7,095 nt of DNA, taken from assembly GCA_045535305.1 (NCBI GenBank), contig JAZSLJ010000070.1, positions 1-7,095 on the forward strand, read 5' to 3'. This DNA is from UBA1081 sp045535305 (GTDB lineage: Bacteria; Bacillota; Clostridia; Oscillospirales; Acutalibacteraceae). Every line of letters begins with the position of its first letter. Position 1 is the first letter of the stretch. Shown in pieces: positions 6,136-7,095 of the stretch. Under the pieces are notes generated by a model, which was given only the letters and a program-made list of their open reading frames with translations, was not told the origin of the DNA and made no database searches. The position numbers and the translations under genes were made by a program.

Positions 6136-7095
6136 ATGTCCAGATTTTTATCAAAAAGGTTCGCCCAAATAGAGCCGTATACCCCGGGTGAACAGCCCAA
6201 GGTTAACAATTTAATAAAATTAAATACAAATGAAAGTCCGTTTCCTCCGTCTCCAAAAGTAATTGACGCTTTGAATTCAGCGGAAACAAATAAACTCAAT
6301 CTCTATTCTGACCCCGACACAAAAGAGGTTATTGATGCAATAGCATTTACTCTCGGCATAAAAAGCGAAAATATCATAATGGGTAACGGTTCGGATGAAA
6401 TTCTTGCTTTTACATTTCAGGCTTTTTGCGACAGCGAGAATCAGCCCTGTTTTGCAGATATTACATACGGCTTTTATAAAGTATTTTGTGAGTTATACGG
6501 CCTGAAGCCGCAAATCATACCTCTCAAAGATGATTTGTCAATAAACCCTGCAGAATATTTTAATCTGAACAGACCTATTTTTATTGCCAATCCCAATGCT
6601 CCTACAGGGCTTGCATTATCTCTTGAACAGATTGAATCAATTCTTATTAACAATAAAGACAGTATTGTTCTTATTGATGAAGCATATGTTGATTTCGGCG
6701 CAGAAAGCGTTGTACCTCTTATACATAAATACAATAATCTTATTGTCACACAGACATTTTCAAAATCACGCTCTCTTGCAGGCGGCAGACTCGGCTTCGG
6801 AATTGCTTCAAAGGAGCTTATTGCGGATATGAATACGGTTAAGTATTCCACCAATCCCTACAACGTCAACAGTATGACTATGGCGGCAGGCATAGGCACT
6901 CTTCTTGATGACGGGTATATGAAGGAAAACTGTATTAAAATCGCCGAAAACAGACAGTGGACAACCGAAAAGCTCGCACAAATGGCCTTTTCCTCCACCG
7001 ATTCAAAGGCAAACTTCATTTTTGCAAAGCACGAAAAAGCCGATGGAAAGGAAATATACCTGAAGCTTAAAGAAAAAGGTGTTCTTGTGCGTCAC
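6136..7095 (+). CDS. hisC: Histidinol-phosphate aminotransferase, 5' part (EC 2.6.1.9; 3' end outside window)
   Basis: PLP-dependent fold-type I aminotransferase converting imidazole-acetol phosphate + Glu to histidinol phosphate + 2-oxoglutarate. The 320 visible codons are open to the right edge; the family is usually about 350-360 aa, so roughly 30-40 residues are missing. It begins at ATG 6136, 12 nt after the hisD TAA, with a weak AAGAAGTG Shine-Dalgarno (6122-6129). Motifs: LNTNESP near the N-terminus (29-35), GNGSDEIL for PLP phosphate (83-90), NPNAPTG (152-158), DEAYVDF with Asp181 for the pyridine nitrogen (181-187), and TFSKSRSLAGGRLGF with the Schiff-base Lys210 and Arg218 (207-221). 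The last residues, GVLVRH, are the approach to the C-terminal substrate-binding Arg region. Class-II aminotransferases can act on other substrates (aromatic or cobalamin precursors), but sequence and his context favour HisC. Next genes are probably other his genes such as hisB; this is inferred from common operon order. Confidence 0.95.
   Translation, partial: MSRFLSKRFAQIEPYTPGEQPKVNNLIKLNTNESPFPPSPKVIDALNSAETNKLNLYSDPDTKEVIDAIAFTLGIKSENIIMGNGSDEILAFTFQAFCDSENQPCFADITYGFYKVFCELYGLKPQIIPLKDDLSINPAEYFNLNRPIFIANPNAPTGLALSLEQIESILINNKDSIVLIDEAYVDFGAESVVPLIHKYNNLIVTQTFSKSRSLAGGRLGFGIASKELIADMNTVKYSTNPYNVNSMTMAAGIGTLLDDGYMKENCIKIAENRQWTTEKLAQMAFSSTDSKANFIFAKHEKADGKEIYLKLKEKGVLVRH

Noticed and set aside
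6474..6854. Minus-strand frame of 126 codons inside hisC
   Set aside because: The + strand here encodes the NPNAPTG, DEAY and Schiff-base lysine motifs of HisC in one unbroken frame, so this is an antisense shadow.

Overview
The window is ordinary bacterial metabolic sequence, AT-rich (GC by eye in the upper 30s %), and all genes are on the + strand. The organism is probably an anaerobic Firmicute of class Clostridia, perhaps Ruminococcaceae/Oscillospiraceae-like. The signs are a 2-enoate-reductase-type Fe-S flavoenzyme, a formate--tetrahydrofolate ligase, a histidine operon of the HisZ plus short-HisG type, strong GGAGG-like ribosome sites and an AT-rich intergenic region. The taxonomic guess is inference, because no rRNA or other marker is present.

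Layout: (1) bases 2-1252 hold the 3' part of an 'old yellow enzyme'-type NADH:flavin oxidoreductase that enters from the left edge and ends at a clear intrinsic terminator (1267-1295). (2) Bases 1296-1411 are a very AT-rich gap with a plausible sigma-A promoter (TTGCAT, 17 nt, TATAAT) and a good Shine-Dalgarno site. (3) From 1412 to the right edge lies a tightly packed five-gene run: fhs (10-formyl-THF synthesis), hisZ, hisG, hisD and the start of hisC, which runs off the end. Gaps inside the run are 16 nt (fhs-hisZ), ATGA overlaps of 4 nt (hisZ-hisG and hisG-hisD) and 12 nt (hisD-hisC). No terminator was seen inside it, so it is most likely a single operon continuing into the rest of histidine biosynthesis.

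How the genes work together: HisZ and short HisG together form the ATP phosphoribosyltransferase that starts histidine synthesis. HisC transaminates imidazole-acetol phosphate, and HisD performs the final two oxidations to histidine. The pathway releases AICAR, which is returned to purines using 10-formyl-THF, the product of Fhs. This gives a reasonable but unproven metabolic reason for fhs leading the his genes.

I found no mobile element, CRISPR array, RNA gene, phage gene or evidently undescribed system. The points worth a second look are the fhs-his linkage, the short leader without a visible T-box, a hairpin / T-run / TTG-start arrangement at the fhs-hisZ junction, an AT-only inverted repeat around the promoter, and small motif deviations in two enzymes.
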